Notes: generated by a model from the sequence alone, not told the origin. A stretch of DNA of 64,000 nt from JADKAV01 sp963733395 (GCA_963733395.1 CAVTCZ010000008.1:1-64000), one strand, 5' to 3'. Shown: positions 56,327-64,000, counted from the stretch's first letter. Numbers and translations: made by a program.

Positions 56327-57775
56327 TCACCGTCCCGGGATGCCCACCTCCACCCGGTCCACGCACCCGTCAATCGGGATCGGGGGGATCGGCCCGGGGT
56401 CGGGGAACACATAGACGTCGCGCAACCGCACGACCCGAACGCCCGCAGCCAGTTGCGGGACCTGCGCGCTGCCGCACTGCCGGCGATCGTCGACCAGCAG
56501 CGGCGTGAACGTCAGCGGCCCCACCGTCCCGTCCAGGCCCACCTGGCTCGGGTCGGCACTGCGCTGCGGGAACGCCGGCGGGTCCGGACCCACCTGCAAC
56601 AAGGTGCGCGTGGTGCCCAACTCGTAGACCGGCGGCTGCGTGGTGAAGAAGAAGTGACCCAGCATCTCCGGCGGGCTCGGCGTCGCGGCCAGCTGCTCCC
56701 CGCGCAACTGCGGGAACCATGCGCGGCCAGGTGTGGCCGGGTAGGCGAGCATGCTCCAGCACCCGAGCACCGCGAGCAGCCCGGTCCAAGCGGGCAGCGC
56801 GAAGGAACCCAACCCCACGAGCAGCACCGTCCCGGTCACCAGGGTGAAGCGCGGGTCGGAGGCCAGCGCACTGCCGGCGAAGCCGCCGCGCAGCAGCACG
56901 AAGGACAGCACCTCCACGACGAAGAACACCGCTGTCACACCGAGCACCAGCAGGGTCTGCCGCGGCGCGACCGTCAGGCCCGCCAGCAGCACCGTCATCC
57001 ACACGATGAGGACCGCCAGGCCGTAGAAGGACACCGTGGCCGGGATGACCGTGTGCGCGTCGAACGGCAGCCACCCGAGGACCGACCGCAGCACCGACCC
57101 GGGGCCCGCCTGCCACAAGGCGCCGGGGATGCTCGTGCCGCCGGCCTGCCCGGGGCGTTGATCCGCGAACCGCACCGCCAACGCCACGGTGGTCACGCCG
57201 ATCAGCACGACCCAGGTCCACCGGTTGTCCCGCCATGCCCGCCGGCCGGTGTAGAAGACGGCAAGGGCCAGCAGCACCGGGGCGAAGTAGACCGCACGCT
57301 CGTGGAACAGCCACGCCCCCGAAGCCAGCAACCCCACCCACAGCGGGGTCCAGCGGCCGGGGCGCGCCATCAGGAACCCGGCGCAGAACATCAGCAGCAG
57401 CGGCACCGTTTCCAGGCCGGCCGACAGCCACTGCTGCGCCACCAGGGTCGCGGGCCACGCGGCGAACAGGATGGCCGCCACCGGGTTGCCGCCCCACCGC
57501 CGCAGCATGAGCCAGAACATGACGGTGGTGGCGACCGCGATCAGGCTCAAGAGCATCGCCGCCGGCCACCAGACCTGCGGCGCCGCACGAGCCAGCAGCC
57601 ATTGGATCGCGAAACTCGCCGGCTCCCGGTGACCGTTCCAGTTCTGCAGGATCAGATCGGAGGCCGGTGCGTTCCAGGCGGTCCAGATGTGGATGTAGTC
57701 GTCCTGCCAGAAGAACGCCCGCCAGATCACCCACACCCGGATCCCGCAGGTGATCGCGATGACGGCCCAGACCAC
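56327..57775 (-). CDS. Polytopic membrane protein, glycosyltransferase-C-like
   Basis: GTG 57775 (VVWAVIAITCGIRVWVI). 482 residues with about eleven hydrophobic segments, followed by a 110-residue extracytoplasmic-type tail with two Cys (RRQCGSAQV, DGCVDRVEV). FFWQDDYIHIWTAWNAP in the first loop holds an Asp-Asp pair, reminiscent of the acidic motif of GT-C glycosyltransferases that use lipid-linked sugars. HEPASF and FHERAVYFAP follow the same design. No specific family is recognised; a wall-polymer glycosyltransferase is a reasonable guess only. Confidence 0.65.
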   Translation of the reverse strand: MVWAVIAITCGIRVWVIWRAFFWQDDYIHIWTAWNAPASDLILQNWNGHREPASFAIQWLLARAAPQVWWPAAMLLSLIAVATTVMFWLMLRRWGGNPVAAILFAAWPATLVAQQWLSAGLETVPLLLMFCAGFLMARPGRWTPLWVGLLASGAWLFHERAVYFAPVLLALAVFYTGRRAWRDNRWTWVVLIGVTTVALAVRFADQRPGQAGGTSIPGALWQAGPGSVLRSVLGWLPFDAHTVIPATVSFYGLAVLIVWMTVLLAGLTVAPRQTLLVLGVTAVFFVVEVLSFVLLRGGFAGSALASDPRFTLVTGTVLLVGLGSFALPAWTGLLAVLGCWSMLAYPATPGRAWFPQLRGEQLAATPSPPEMLGHFFFTTQPPVYELGTTRTLLQVGPDPPAFPQRSADPSQVGLDGTVGPLTFTPLLVDDRRQCGSAQVPQLAAGVRVVRLRDVYVFPDPGPIPPIPIDGCVDRVEVGIPGR

Positions 57776-57855
57776 GCGCCCAGGCTAGTGCTCAACCTTG
57801 CGCAGGTTCGGGTCGAAAGCCCGGTAAGGTCTCGACGAAACCTAGGGAGGCAAAC

Positions 57856-58746
57856 GTGTTTCGGTCATGGAAGCAGTCGAAGGCGGTCACCTCGCAGGCG
57901 TGGGGCGTGATCAAGCACAACCCCTACATGCTGGCGTTCCCGGTCGTGGCCGGGGTGCTGGCCATCATCTCGTTCCTGATCATCGGCGGGATCGGGGTCG
58001 CGGCGATGGGGTGGAGCACGGTGACATCCGACGCGGCCAGTGGCGAGGTCTCCGACGGTTCGGCGATCGTCGGCGTGATCTTCTTCGCGATCGCGGCGTA
58101 CGTGGCCACCCTGATCACGCAGATCATGATGGGCGGACTGGTCAAGTGCGCCGATGAGGAGCTGCAGGGCCGGGACAGCAGTTTCGGCGCCGGGCTGGCG
58201 GCCTCGTTCGCACGCCTGCCGGCGCTGCTGGGATGGGCGTTGATCGAGACGGTGGTCGGCTGGCTGATCTCCCTGGTGCAGGGCAACGGGACCAGCGACA
58301 ACATCTTCGTGACGATCCTGCGGGTCGTGCTGGCCTCCCTGATGTCCGTGGCATGGACCATCATCACGTTCTTCGTGCTGCCGCTGATCATCCTGCGGGG
58401 CAAGGGTCCGCTGCAGGCCATCAAGGAGTCGGTGAAGTTGATCCGCGCCACCTGGGGCATGCAGGTCGCCGGCGGCCTGCGGATCGGCGGGATCATCGGC
58501 CTGATCGCGGTGCTACCCGGCATCCTGGTCGCGGTGGCCGGCGGCTTCATCGCCGCGTCCGGGACGCCCGCGGTGGGCGTCCCGCTGTCGGCACTCGGCG
58601 TGATCGTCGTGATCGCGGCCTCGGTGTTGATCAACGCGATGAAGGCGATCTTCTCGGTGGCGCTGCTGCACTACGTCGAAGGCGCCCAGGGCTTCGGTCC
58701 GTTCAGCACCGAGGACCTGCAGTCGGCGGTGCGGGTGCGCGGCTGA
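57856..58746 (+). CDS. DUF6159-type membrane protein
   Basis: GTG 57856 (VFRSWKQSKAVTSQAW) with GGGAGG seven bases upstream; TAAGGT at 57835 is a -10 candidate. 296 residues with six hydrophobic helices: 28-52, 72-98, 120-142, 150-176, 196-225 and 232-262. The opening SWKQSKAVTSQAWGVIKHNP and AFPVVAG fit the DUF6159 pattern. Function unknown. Divergent from the preceding glycosyltransferase-like gene; 80 bases apart. Confidence 0.8.
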   Translation: MFRSWKQSKAVTSQAWGVIKHNPYMLAFPVVAGVLAIISFLIIGGIGVAAMGWSTVTSDAASGEVSDGSAIVGVIFFAIAAYVATLITQIMMGGLVKCADEELQGRDSSFGAGLAASFARLPALLGWALIETVVGWLISLVQGNGTSDNIFVTILRVVLASLMSVAWTIITFFVLPLIILRGKGPLQAIKESVKLIRATWGMQVAGGLRIGGIIGLIAVLPGILVAVAGGFIAASGTPAVGVPLSALGVIVVIAASVLINAMKAIFSVALLHYVEGAQGFGPFSTEDLQSAVRVRG

Positions 58747-58754
58747 GAGGGGGG

Positions 58755-58837
58755 GCGTTCGTTGACGTCCGTGCAGTTCGTTGGCGGTCAGCGGCTCACG
58801 AACACCCACGGACTACCCGAACGGCAACAAACGCCGG
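58755..58837. repeat. Inverted repeat, family C, longest copy
   Basis: GGCGTTCGTTGACGTCCGTG on the left mirrors CCACGGAC and CGGCAACAAACGCC on the right. Found in the 205-base gap before the 42-residue gene. Block TCACGAACACCCAC is shared with the copy at 56262-56315. Confidence 0.55.
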
Positions 58838-58910
58838 ATCCCGCAGGAGTCCCCCGGCGTGTGATGCGCATCACCCTGGCCCCCACTGTGCAAACCTATG
58901 CGCATACACG

Positions 58911-58916
58911 TATAGT
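58911..58916 (+). promoter_or_regulatory. -10 box of the small-protein gene
   Basis: TATAGT, one of the best -10 matches in the window, 36 bases before ATG 58952. A -35 box is not clear at 17-18 bases upstream. Start of transcription would be near 58923. Confidence 0.6.
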
Positions 58917-58951
58917 GGACAGCGTACCGAACTTCGAGGAGGTGACAGAGC

Positions 58952-59080
58952 ATGTACGGACACAAGGGTGACACCAGCAACCAGCTGAACATCAACAACA
59001 GCGTTTACAAGGCCCACCTGCACGAAGCGGTGAAGGGCAAGTCCGCGCTCGTTCCGGACTCGAAGGCTCCGCGTAAGTAG
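58952..59080 (+). CDS. 42-residue small protein, strongly expressed-looking
   Basis: ATG 58952 follows GAGGAGG at eight to ten bases, a TATAGT promoter box and a short leader, and the frame ends at TAG 59080, ten bases before a strong hairpin terminator. The product begins MYGHKGDTSNQLNINNS and ends with a basic PDSKAPRK; it is hydrophilic, with three His and many Asn/Lys, and has no signal or membrane segment. I do not recognise it. It stands alone as a one-gene transcript, so a regulatory or structural role (for example nucleic-acid binding by the basic tail) is open. The possibility that the transcript is mainly an RNA should also be kept in mind. Confidence 0.7.
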   Translation: MYGHKGDTSNQLNINNSVYKAHLHEAVKGKSALVPDSKAPRK

Positions 59081-59089
59081 AGACCTCAC

Positions 59090-59127
59090 GCGAAAAGGCT
59101 CCCTGGTGCCCCGGGGAGCCTTTTCGC
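59090..59127 (+). terminator. Terminator after the 42-residue gene
   Basis: Perfect 14-base arms GCGAAAAGGCTCCC and GGGAGCCTTTTCGC around a ten-base loop, with the T-run inside the right arm, as in many intrinsic terminators. Confidence 0.85.
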
Positions 59128-59132
59128 ATGCG

Positions 59133-59169
59133 GCGAGCCCCCGGGAGGTCGGACCTCCCGGGGGCTCGC
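59133..59169 (-). terminator. Terminator of the fasciclin gene
   Basis: Perfect 18-base arms (GCGAGCCCCCGGGAGGTC and its complement) with a one-base spacer, 15 bases past the stop of the fasciclin gene on the minus strand. It lies back to back with the terminator at 59090. Confidence 0.75.
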
Positions 59170-59183
59170 TGGTCGTGGCGGCG

Positions 59184-59759
59184 TTACAGCGACGAGACGT
59201 CGACGTTCGGCGGGACCAGCACCTCGTCGATGACGTGGATGACGCCGTTGCTGGCCTCCACGTCGGCGGCCTCGACAGTCGCACCGTTCACAGTCACGGT
59301 GCTGCCGTCGACCTTGATCGTCAGGTCCTCACCCTCGACCGTCGGCACCTTGCCGGGCTGGATGTCGGTCGACATGACCTCACCCTCGACCACGTGGTAG
59401 GTCAGGATCTGGGTCAGAACCTCCTTGTTCTCCGGCTTGAGCAGCGCGTCGAGGGTGCCCTCCGGCAGTGCCTCGAAGGCCGCGTTGGTCGGCGCGAAGA
59501 CGGTGTACGGACCCTCGGCACCGAGCGTCTCGGCCAGACCCGCGGCGGTCACCGCGGCAACCAGCGTGCTGAAGTCGGGGTTGTCGGATGCGACCTCGAC
59601 GATGGTGCCGGCTTCGGCGGCCATGGTGTCGGCCGGCGAGGCCTCTGCCGAGGTGGCAGCCGCAGACGGGGAGGCCTCCGTGCTGGAGTCCCCACTGCTG
59701 CAACCGACGAGCGCCAGCGATGCCACGGCGAATCCGGCGGCGGCGATCTTGATGTTCAT
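59184..59759 (-). CDS. Fasciclin (FAS1) domain lipoprotein
   Basis: ATG 59759 (MNIKIAAAGFAVASLALVGC) with a ribosome site AGGAG near 59765. Lipobox ALVGC makes Cys20 the lipid-modified residue. A Ser/Ala/Thr-rich spacer to about 50 precedes one FAS1 domain (SDNPDFSTLVAAVTAAGLAE, YTVFAPTNAAFEALP, ILTYHVVEGEV, NGVIHVIDEVLVPP). 191 residues, similar in plan to mycobacterial MPT83/MPT70. Role: surface adhesion or binding. Its promoter region faces the alpha/beta hydrolase gene. Confidence 0.9.
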   Translation of the reverse strand: MNIKIAAAGFAVASLALVGCSSGDSSTEASPSAAATSAEASPADTMAAEAGTIVEVASDNPDFSTLVAAVTAAGLAETLGAEGPYTVFAPTNAAFEALPEGTLDALLKPENKEVLTQILTYHVVEGEVMSTDIQPGKVPTVEGEDLTIKVDGSTVTVNGATVEAADVEASNGVIHVIDEVLVPPNVDVSSL

Positions 59760-59840
59760 TGCTCCTCCAAGTGATTGTGTACGTTCACCTAGGAGTTCTT
59801 CGCCGAACCCACTTCTGGATGCAACGATTTTGGAGCGTTA

Positions 59841-60704
59841 TCAGAACGTGACCTGCAACGGCGGCACCTCGCGCGCCCCGGGCAGCGGCGCCCCGGGCGG
59901 ACACGTCGCCTCCACCCAGTCGAGCACCGTTTCCAGGGCCGTGCGCCACTGGCCGTCGAGCATCACGTCGTGACCGGCCGGCACCCACACCGGCTGGGTG
60001 CCCAGCGCCGCGGCGCAGCGGCGCACGTCGGCGGCCGCGACCAGGCTGTCCTGCTCCGCCCCCACCACCAGCACCGGGCACAACACCGGTCGCAGCGACT
60101 CCGGCCGCAACATCGCGTACTGCGCCCACGGCGACTCCCGCCCGATCCGGCTGAGGTAGGCACGGGCCTGCGCCGGCGGCAGATCGGCGAACAGGTCCTC
60201 GGCGGACAACCGCAGGGTGGCGCCGAGCACGGCCCGGGTGAAGTCGACCGGCTTGCGCTTCATCCCCTGCACCATCGTGCCGGGGATCCCGCCCGCGGGG
60301 ATCGGGGTGAGCAGCACGCCCGCCCGCGCCGGGTAGCGCTGCAGCACCCGCTGGGCCACCAGCGACCCGAGCGAGTGCGCCACCAGCACCGGCGGCTGCG
60401 GCAAGGTCGCGATGACTTGCAGCACGTCGTGCACGTAGTCGCGCATCGTCGTGCGACCCAACTGCGTCTGACCACCGGAGCCGCCGTGGCCGCGCAGCGA
60501 CATGGCGTAGGAGGAGTAGCCGCGCTCGGCGGCAGCGCCCTGCCAGTGCTCGGCGTAGCACCACGCACCGTGGCCGAGGCCGTGCAGGAACAGCAGCGGC
60601 GGCTTGTCGGTACCCGCCACTTCGTGCTCGAGCACCTCGAGATGCACCGGCTTCGTCGGCCAGGCCCACTCGTTGCGGCGCAGCACCTTCGGCCCGCGGC
60701 TCAT
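59841..60704 (-). CDS. Alpha/beta hydrolase coupled to a monooxygenase
   Basis: ATG 60704 (MSRGPKVLRRNEWAWP) overlaps the monooxygenase stop (ATGA). 287 residues. LLFLHGLGHGAWCYAEHW supplies the oxyanion region, VLVAHSLGSLVAQRVL the nucleophile Ser, GAEQDSLV the acid and VPAGHDVMLD the His. Intact. Next to a flavin monooxygenase it may hydrolyse the ester or lactone formed by Baeyer-Villiger oxidation; this is inference. A related enzyme without such context is at 15244. Confidence 0.85.
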   Translation of the reverse strand: MSRGPKVLRRNEWAWPTKPVHLEVLEHEVAGTDKPPLLFLHGLGHGAWCYAEHWQGAAAERGYSSYAMSLRGHGGSGGQTQLGRTTMRDYVHDVLQVIATLPQPPVLVAHSLGSLVAQRVLQRYPARAGVLLTPIPAGGIPGTMVQGMKRKPVDFTRAVLGATLRLSAEDLFADLPPAQARAYLSRIGRESPWAQYAMLRPESLRPVLCPVLVVGAEQDSLVAAADVRRCAAALGTQPVWVPAGHDVMLDGQWRTALETVLDWVEATCPPGAPLPGAREVPPLQVTF

Positions 60705-62032
60705 GCAGCCACCTCCGCGAGGAAGTCCTCGAGCACCTCGAGGTAGTCCTGATGGGCGATCTCGTAGTAGTGCCGGGTCGAGTCCTTGTAGTGCGCGCCC
60801 CCGGAGAACCGGCGGTCGCGCTCGGCGTTGATCTGCGCGTGCAGGCGCGCCGCGGCAGCCGGGTCCCTGCGCTCGAGCGCCAGGAACTCCGCGATCGCCA
60901 TGCCCTGCCAGTGCGCGATGGCCCACTGCCCGGAGTCCGGCTGGATCAGGCCCGACAGCCACAGGTTCGGATACCGCGGCGAGGCCATCTGCAGCGCCAA
61001 CTGCGGCCTCCCGCTGCCGGCGTCGAGCGCGTCGGCGTCGGCCAAGAACGGGAACACCGCCAGGTAGCCGGTGGCGAAGAGCACCAGGTCCACATCGGCC
61101 CGGGTGCCGTCGGTGAAGACCGCCCCGGCGGCGTCGAAGTGGTCGACGTCCGGCTTGGGGGTGATGTCGCCGTGGCCCACGTAGTAGACGAGCTGCTGGT
61201 TGACGATCGGGTGGGTCTCGAAGAACGCGTGGTCGGGTTTCTGCAGGCCGAACGACTCGAACTTGCCCATCGTCGTGCGCAGGGTGGCGGCGAAAGCCAG
61301 TCGGCGCAGGCTCAGCGGCACCCGCATCGCGAGCAGTTGATCGGCGATCTGGTCCGACGGTTTGCCGAACACGAACTTGGGGTTGTAGTAGTAGCCGCGC
61401 CGGGTCGAGTGGAACGTGGCAACGGCGTTCTGCGCAGCCTCCACGGCGATGTCGCAGCCGGTGTTACCGGCACCGACCACCAGCACCCGCCGGTCGCGAA
61501 GTTGGTCGGCGCCCTTGTAGTCCGCGGAGTGCAGGATCTCCCCGGCGAACTCCGACTGCCCGGGATAGTCCGGCATCTTCGGGTTCCAGTTGTGGCCGTT
61601 GGCCACGACCACGCCGTCGTAGCGCAGGGTCCGGCGGCGGCCGTCGCGATCGATGGTGACGTCCCACTGCGGGCGCTCGCCCACGGCCTCGACCCGCACC
61701 ACCGAGGTGTTGAAGGTGATCCGCTCCCGCAGCCCGAAGTGCGCTGCGTACGCGTCGAAGTAGGCCTTCACCTGCCGGTGGTTCGGATAGTCGGGGTAGT
61801 CGTCGGGCATGGGGAAGTCGGGGAACTGCGTGAACGGCTTGCTGGAGATCAGGTGGGTGGACTCGTACACCCGGGAGGTGGGGCCGCCGAAGTTCCAGTT
61901 CCCGCCGAGATCGTCGGCGCGGTCGAACCCGTCAGCGGGAATGCCGGACTGCAGTAGGGCCTTCAGCGCGGACAGCCCGTGCGGCCCGGCGCCGATGACC
62001 GCCACGCAGCCGGTGCGTTCGATGACGTCCAT
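60701..62032 (-). CDS. Flavin-containing monooxygenase
   Basis: ATG 62032 (MDVIERTGCVAVIGAGP). 443 residues, intact. FAD motif GAGPHG at 14-19, NADPH motif GAGNTG near 188-193, LFATGYL near 330, LISSKPFTQFPDFPMP near 62-77. HSADYK near 170 corresponds to the FMO/BVMO signature region FxGxxxHxxx but is shortened. The gene is upstream of, and coupled to, the hydrolase at 59841. A second, coupled to a zinc dehydrogenase, is at 33322-34631. Confidence 0.85.
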   Translation of the reverse strand: MDVIERTGCVAVIGAGPHGLSALKALLQSGIPADGFDRADDLGGNWNFGGPTSRVYESTHLISSKPFTQFPDFPMPDDYPDYPNHRQVKAYFDAYAAHFGLRERITFNTSVVRVEAVGERPQWDVTIDRDGRRRTLRYDGVVVANGHNWNPKMPDYPGQSEFAGEILHSADYKGADQLRDRRVLVVGAGNTGCDIAVEAAQNAVATFHSTRRGYYYNPKFVFGKPSDQIADQLLAMRVPLSLRRLAFAATLRTTMGKFESFGLQKPDHAFFETHPIVNQQLVYYVGHGDITPKPDVDHFDAAGAVFTDGTRADVDLVLFATGYLAVFPFLADADALDAGSGRPQLALQMASPRYPNLWLSGLIQPDSGQWAIAHWQGMAIAEFLALERRDPAAAARLHAQINAERDRRFSGGAHYKDSTRHYYEIAHQDYLEVLEDFLAEVAA

Positions 62033-62080
62033 GCTCCGACGTTATGCGCTGCCGGGATCGGCGGCCACCGGTTGTGGGCG

Positions 62081-62140
62081 AAGTGTCGCCTGGTCACAAA
62101 GATCCGGCCCGCCTCCGATGTTCGTGACTCACGGGCAACT
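62081..62140. repeat. Palindromic repeat, family A, third copy
   Basis: AAGTGTCGCCTGGTCACAAA on the left and TTCGTGACTCACGGGCAACT on the right; the same layout as the tandem units at 11436-11557. It lies between the monooxygenase start and the permease stop. Confidence 0.7.
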
Positions 62141-62155
62141 CGGCTGTACGCCTGG

Positions 62156-63712
62156 TCACCCCAGCGAGGCCGCCAGCGGCCAGGCCACCGCGCTCGACAC
62201 GACGAACAGACCCAGCAGCAGCGGCCACACGAACCGCAGGTACTTGTCGTATCCGACCTTCGCGATCGCCAGTCCACCGACCACCACCACGCTGGTCGGC
62301 GACCACAGCAGGGTCAGTCCGTGGCCCATGATCCACGCCGTGATGGTGGTGGACCGACTGACGCCGGCGAAGTCGGCCAGCGGCGACAGCAGCGGCATGG
62401 CCAGGGCGGCGTGGCCGGAACTCGACGGGATGAGGAACGCCAGCGGGATGTTGATGATCACCGTCACGACGGCGAACACCCCGGAGGAGGCTCCGGCCAC
62501 GAGTTGTTCCATCGAGTTGAGGATGGTGTCGAGGGTCTGGGTGTTGTTCATGATCACCGACACCCCACCGGCCAGGAGCACCACCATGGCCGGACCCATC
62601 ATGTCGGAGGCGCCGGCGCCGATGAGCCGCACGATCTCCTTCTCGTTCATGCGCGCGACGACCCCCACGATCACCGACGCGATGAGGAACAGCATGGCCA
62701 ACTGCGGGAACCACCAGTTGAGCTCGAACCAGTAGGGCTCGACCAGGGTCTCGTGGCTGACGTAGTAATCGGCCGGCCCGGTGCTGCCGCCGAAGATCGA
62801 GGACCACGGGATGACCGAGAAGATCATGAGCCCGAACGCCAACACCGTGATCACCAGTACCCGCTTCTGCAGGCCGGTGAGGGTGCGGCTGGTTTCCGGA
62901 TCCTCGACGTCGTGGGCCATCTGGTCGGTGACGGTCTCGTCCTCGGGCTCCTCCCAACCGACGATCGACGCCGCCGGGTCTTTGCGCACCTTCGCCGCGT
63001 AGCGCAGCACCCACCCGATCGCCATCGCGGTGAGCAGCACCCACAGGATCAGGCGCAGCACGATCCCGTCGCCGATCGACACCCCCGCCTCACCGGCGGC
63101 CACCCCGATCGAGAAGGGGTTCACCGTCGCGCCCATCACCCCGATCATCGCGCCCAGGATGATCATGGATGCGGTGACCAGCCGGTCGTAGCCGAGCGCG
63201 GTCATCAACGGGATGAACAACGCGTAGAACCCCAGCGTCTCCACCGAGAAGCCCATCGTGGAGCCGAGCAGCGAGAACAGCACCATCACCGCGGTGATGA
63301 GCAGCCAGCCCTTGGACTGCAGCCGGTGGGCGATACCCGCCACCGCGACCTCCAGGCTGCGGGTCGCGAAGCTGACCGAGATGAAGGCGCCGATCGCCAT
63401 GATGAAGACGATCACGCCGATCTGCCCGAACATCGTGCCGAGGGTCTCGGTGTCGACGAACTCGCTGGCGGGATTGAACAGGCCGTAGATGCCGTTGATC
63501 GGCGCGAGGATGAGTTGCTGGACGTTGGCCCAGCCCTCCAGCGGCGAGGGTACCTGCTGGAACGTGCCGGGGATCGGCGACCCCTCGCCGTCGAGTTGGT
63601 AGCGGCCCGACGGCAGGAAGATCGCGGCCACCCAGACCAGCACGGTGACTATGGCCAGGGTGGTGACCGCACTCGGGAACTCGAACTTCTTCTTCTTCGT
63701 TGCGGTGCTCAC
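62156..63712 (-). CDS. DcuC/YfcC-family permease
   Basis: ATG/GTG start at 63712 (MSTATKKKKFEFPSAVTT). 518 residues, twelve or more hydrophobic helices, with the family pattern SGRYQLD near 36, STMGFSVETLGFYALFIPLM, GATVNPFSIGVAAGEAGVSIGDG, and NIPLAFLIPSSSGHAALAMPLL near 435. These fit the C4-dicarboxylate/arginine-ornithine anaerobic carrier family (DcuC, YfcC, ArcD relatives). The substrate cannot be told. A central basic and acidic loop (EEPEDETVTDQMAHD) is cytosolic. Divergent from the macro-domain gene, 29 bases apart. Confidence 0.85.
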   Translation of the reverse strand: MSTATKKKKFEFPSAVTTLAIVTVLVWVAAIFLPSGRYQLDGEGSPIPGTFQQVPSPLEGWANVQQLILAPINGIYGLFNPASEFVDTETLGTMFGQIGVIVFIMAIGAFISVSFATRSLEVAVAGIAHRLQSKGWLLITAVMVLFSLLGSTMGFSVETLGFYALFIPLMTALGYDRLVTASMIILGAMIGVMGATVNPFSIGVAAGEAGVSIGDGIVLRLILWVLLTAMAIGWVLRYAAKVRKDPAASIVGWEEPEDETVTDQMAHDVEDPETSRTLTGLQKRVLVITVLAFGLMIFSVIPWSSIFGGSTGPADYYVSHETLVEPYWFELNWWFPQLAMLFLIASVIVGVVARMNEKEIVRLIGAGASDMMGPAMVVLLAGGVSVIMNNTQTLDTILNSMEQLVAGASSGVFAVVTVIINIPLAFLIPSSSGHAALAMPLLSPLADFAGVSRSTTITAWIMGHGLTLLWSPTSVVVVGGLAIAKVGYDKYLRFVWPLLLGLFVVSSAVAWPLAASLG

Positions 63713-63741
63713 GCACGTAACGTACCGACTACCGTGCGGCC

Positions 63742-64000
63742 ATGGCGACCTTCATCCTGGGCGACATCACCACGATGGCCGTCGATGCCGTCGTCAACGC
63801 CGCGAACGAGCGGCTCTCCGACGGAGCCGGTGTCAACGGAGCCATCCACCGGGCCGCCGGACCGGAACTGCCCGCAGCCTGCCGCGCGGTTGCGCCGTGC
63901 CCCACCGGGCAGGCCCGGATCACGCCGGGCTTCGGGCTCCCCGCGCGTTTCATCATCCATACCGTCGGGCCGGTCTGGCACGGCGGCGGTCACGGCGAGG
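63742..64000 (+). CDS. Macro-domain protein, N-terminal part (cut by window edge)
   Basis: ATG 63742 (MATFILGDITTMAVDAVV). A TACCGT box about six bases ahead suggests a leaderless start. 86 residues are visible: VDAVVNAANERLSDGAGVNG with the ADP-ribose-binding VNAAN and glycine loop, AIHRAAGPEL, then RFIIHTVGPVW, all in the order of the macro domain (ADP-ribose binding; often O-acetyl-ADP-ribose deacetylase). In place of the common G-GG-VAGAIH the loop reads G-AGVNGAIH, as in active deacetylases. The end of the domain lies beyond the window. Confidence 0.85.
   Translation, partial: MATFILGDITTMAVDAVVNAANERLSDGAGVNGAIHRAAGPELPAACRAVAPCPTGQARITPGFGLPARFIIHTVGPVWHGGGHGE

Noticed and set aside
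54460..57910. Very long plus-strand frame (55310-57910) opposite DUF6544 and the membrane glycosyltransferase-like gene
   Set aside because: Arg/Gln/His/Pro-rich shadow; the minus-strand genes have clear family or membrane patterns.
1..64000. tRNA, rRNA, riboswitches, insertion sequences, prophage
   Set aside because: Read by eye for tRNA T-loop and acceptor signatures, transposase motifs and phage structural genes; none was convincing. A covariance-model scan would be needed to exclude small RNAs.

Overview
This is a GC-rich (about 70% G+C) stretch of an actinobacterial chromosome. The evidence is the base composition, GTG/TTG starts, TAnnnT -10 boxes lying directly in front of start codons (leaderless style), and gene families typical of Actinobacteria: Abhydrolase_9 proteins, WS/DGAT acyltransferase, MpaB-type oxygenase, flavin monooxygenases, a DUF853 HerA-like ATPase and an AbiEi/DUF559-type protein. 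I cannot name the genus. I see no rRNA, tRNA, CRISPR, transposase or prophage.

Layout. 1-455: start of an Abhydrolase_9 membrane protein cut by the window edge. 524-11194: a minus-strand operon of five uncharacterised genes (peptidoglycan-binding-like protein, DUF6603 protein, a small protein, and two large proteins of about 820 and 1,680 residues); it is the best candidate for an undescribed system. 11195-17000: tandem palindromes, a broken secreted-protein remnant, secreted proteins, an SNase-lamin-tail nuclease, a low-molecular-weight tyrosine phosphatase and an alpha/beta hydrolase. 17031-25000: a second Abhydrolase_9 protein, an AbiEi/DUF559-like protein between two copies of a palindromic repeat, the DUF853 ATPase translationally coupled to peptide deformylase, and an FG-GAP repeat protein. 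25030-34631: acyltransferase, CrtI-like oxidoreductase, multicopper oxidase, membrane protein, LuxR-type response regulator, BtrH/C39-like protein, and a zinc dehydrogenase coupled to a flavin monooxygenase. 34818-39381: ABC transporter pair, MoxR ATPase/VWA pair, PIG-L deacetylase. 39633-44314: lipid- and xenobiotic-type enzymes. 44348-53273: an MFS transporter divergent from a five-gene catabolic operon (IolD-like TPP enzyme, two aldehyde dehydrogenases, IlvD/Edd dehydratase, Gfo/Idh oxidoreductase). 53415-64000: secreted phospholipase-D-like protein, DUF6544 and DUF6159 proteins, a 42-residue protein with strong expression signals, a fasciclin lipoprotein, a flavin monooxygenase/hydrolase pair, a DcuC/YfcC permease and a truncated macro-domain protein.

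About thirty apparent single-base frameshifts interrupt otherwise well-conserved genes all along the window. The protein continues in another frame within a few bases, so residual indel errors in an unpolished assembly are more likely than thirty pseudogenes. I therefore annotate such genes over their full extent and give the approximate break points. Intergenic regions carry at least five families of palindromic or direct repeats.
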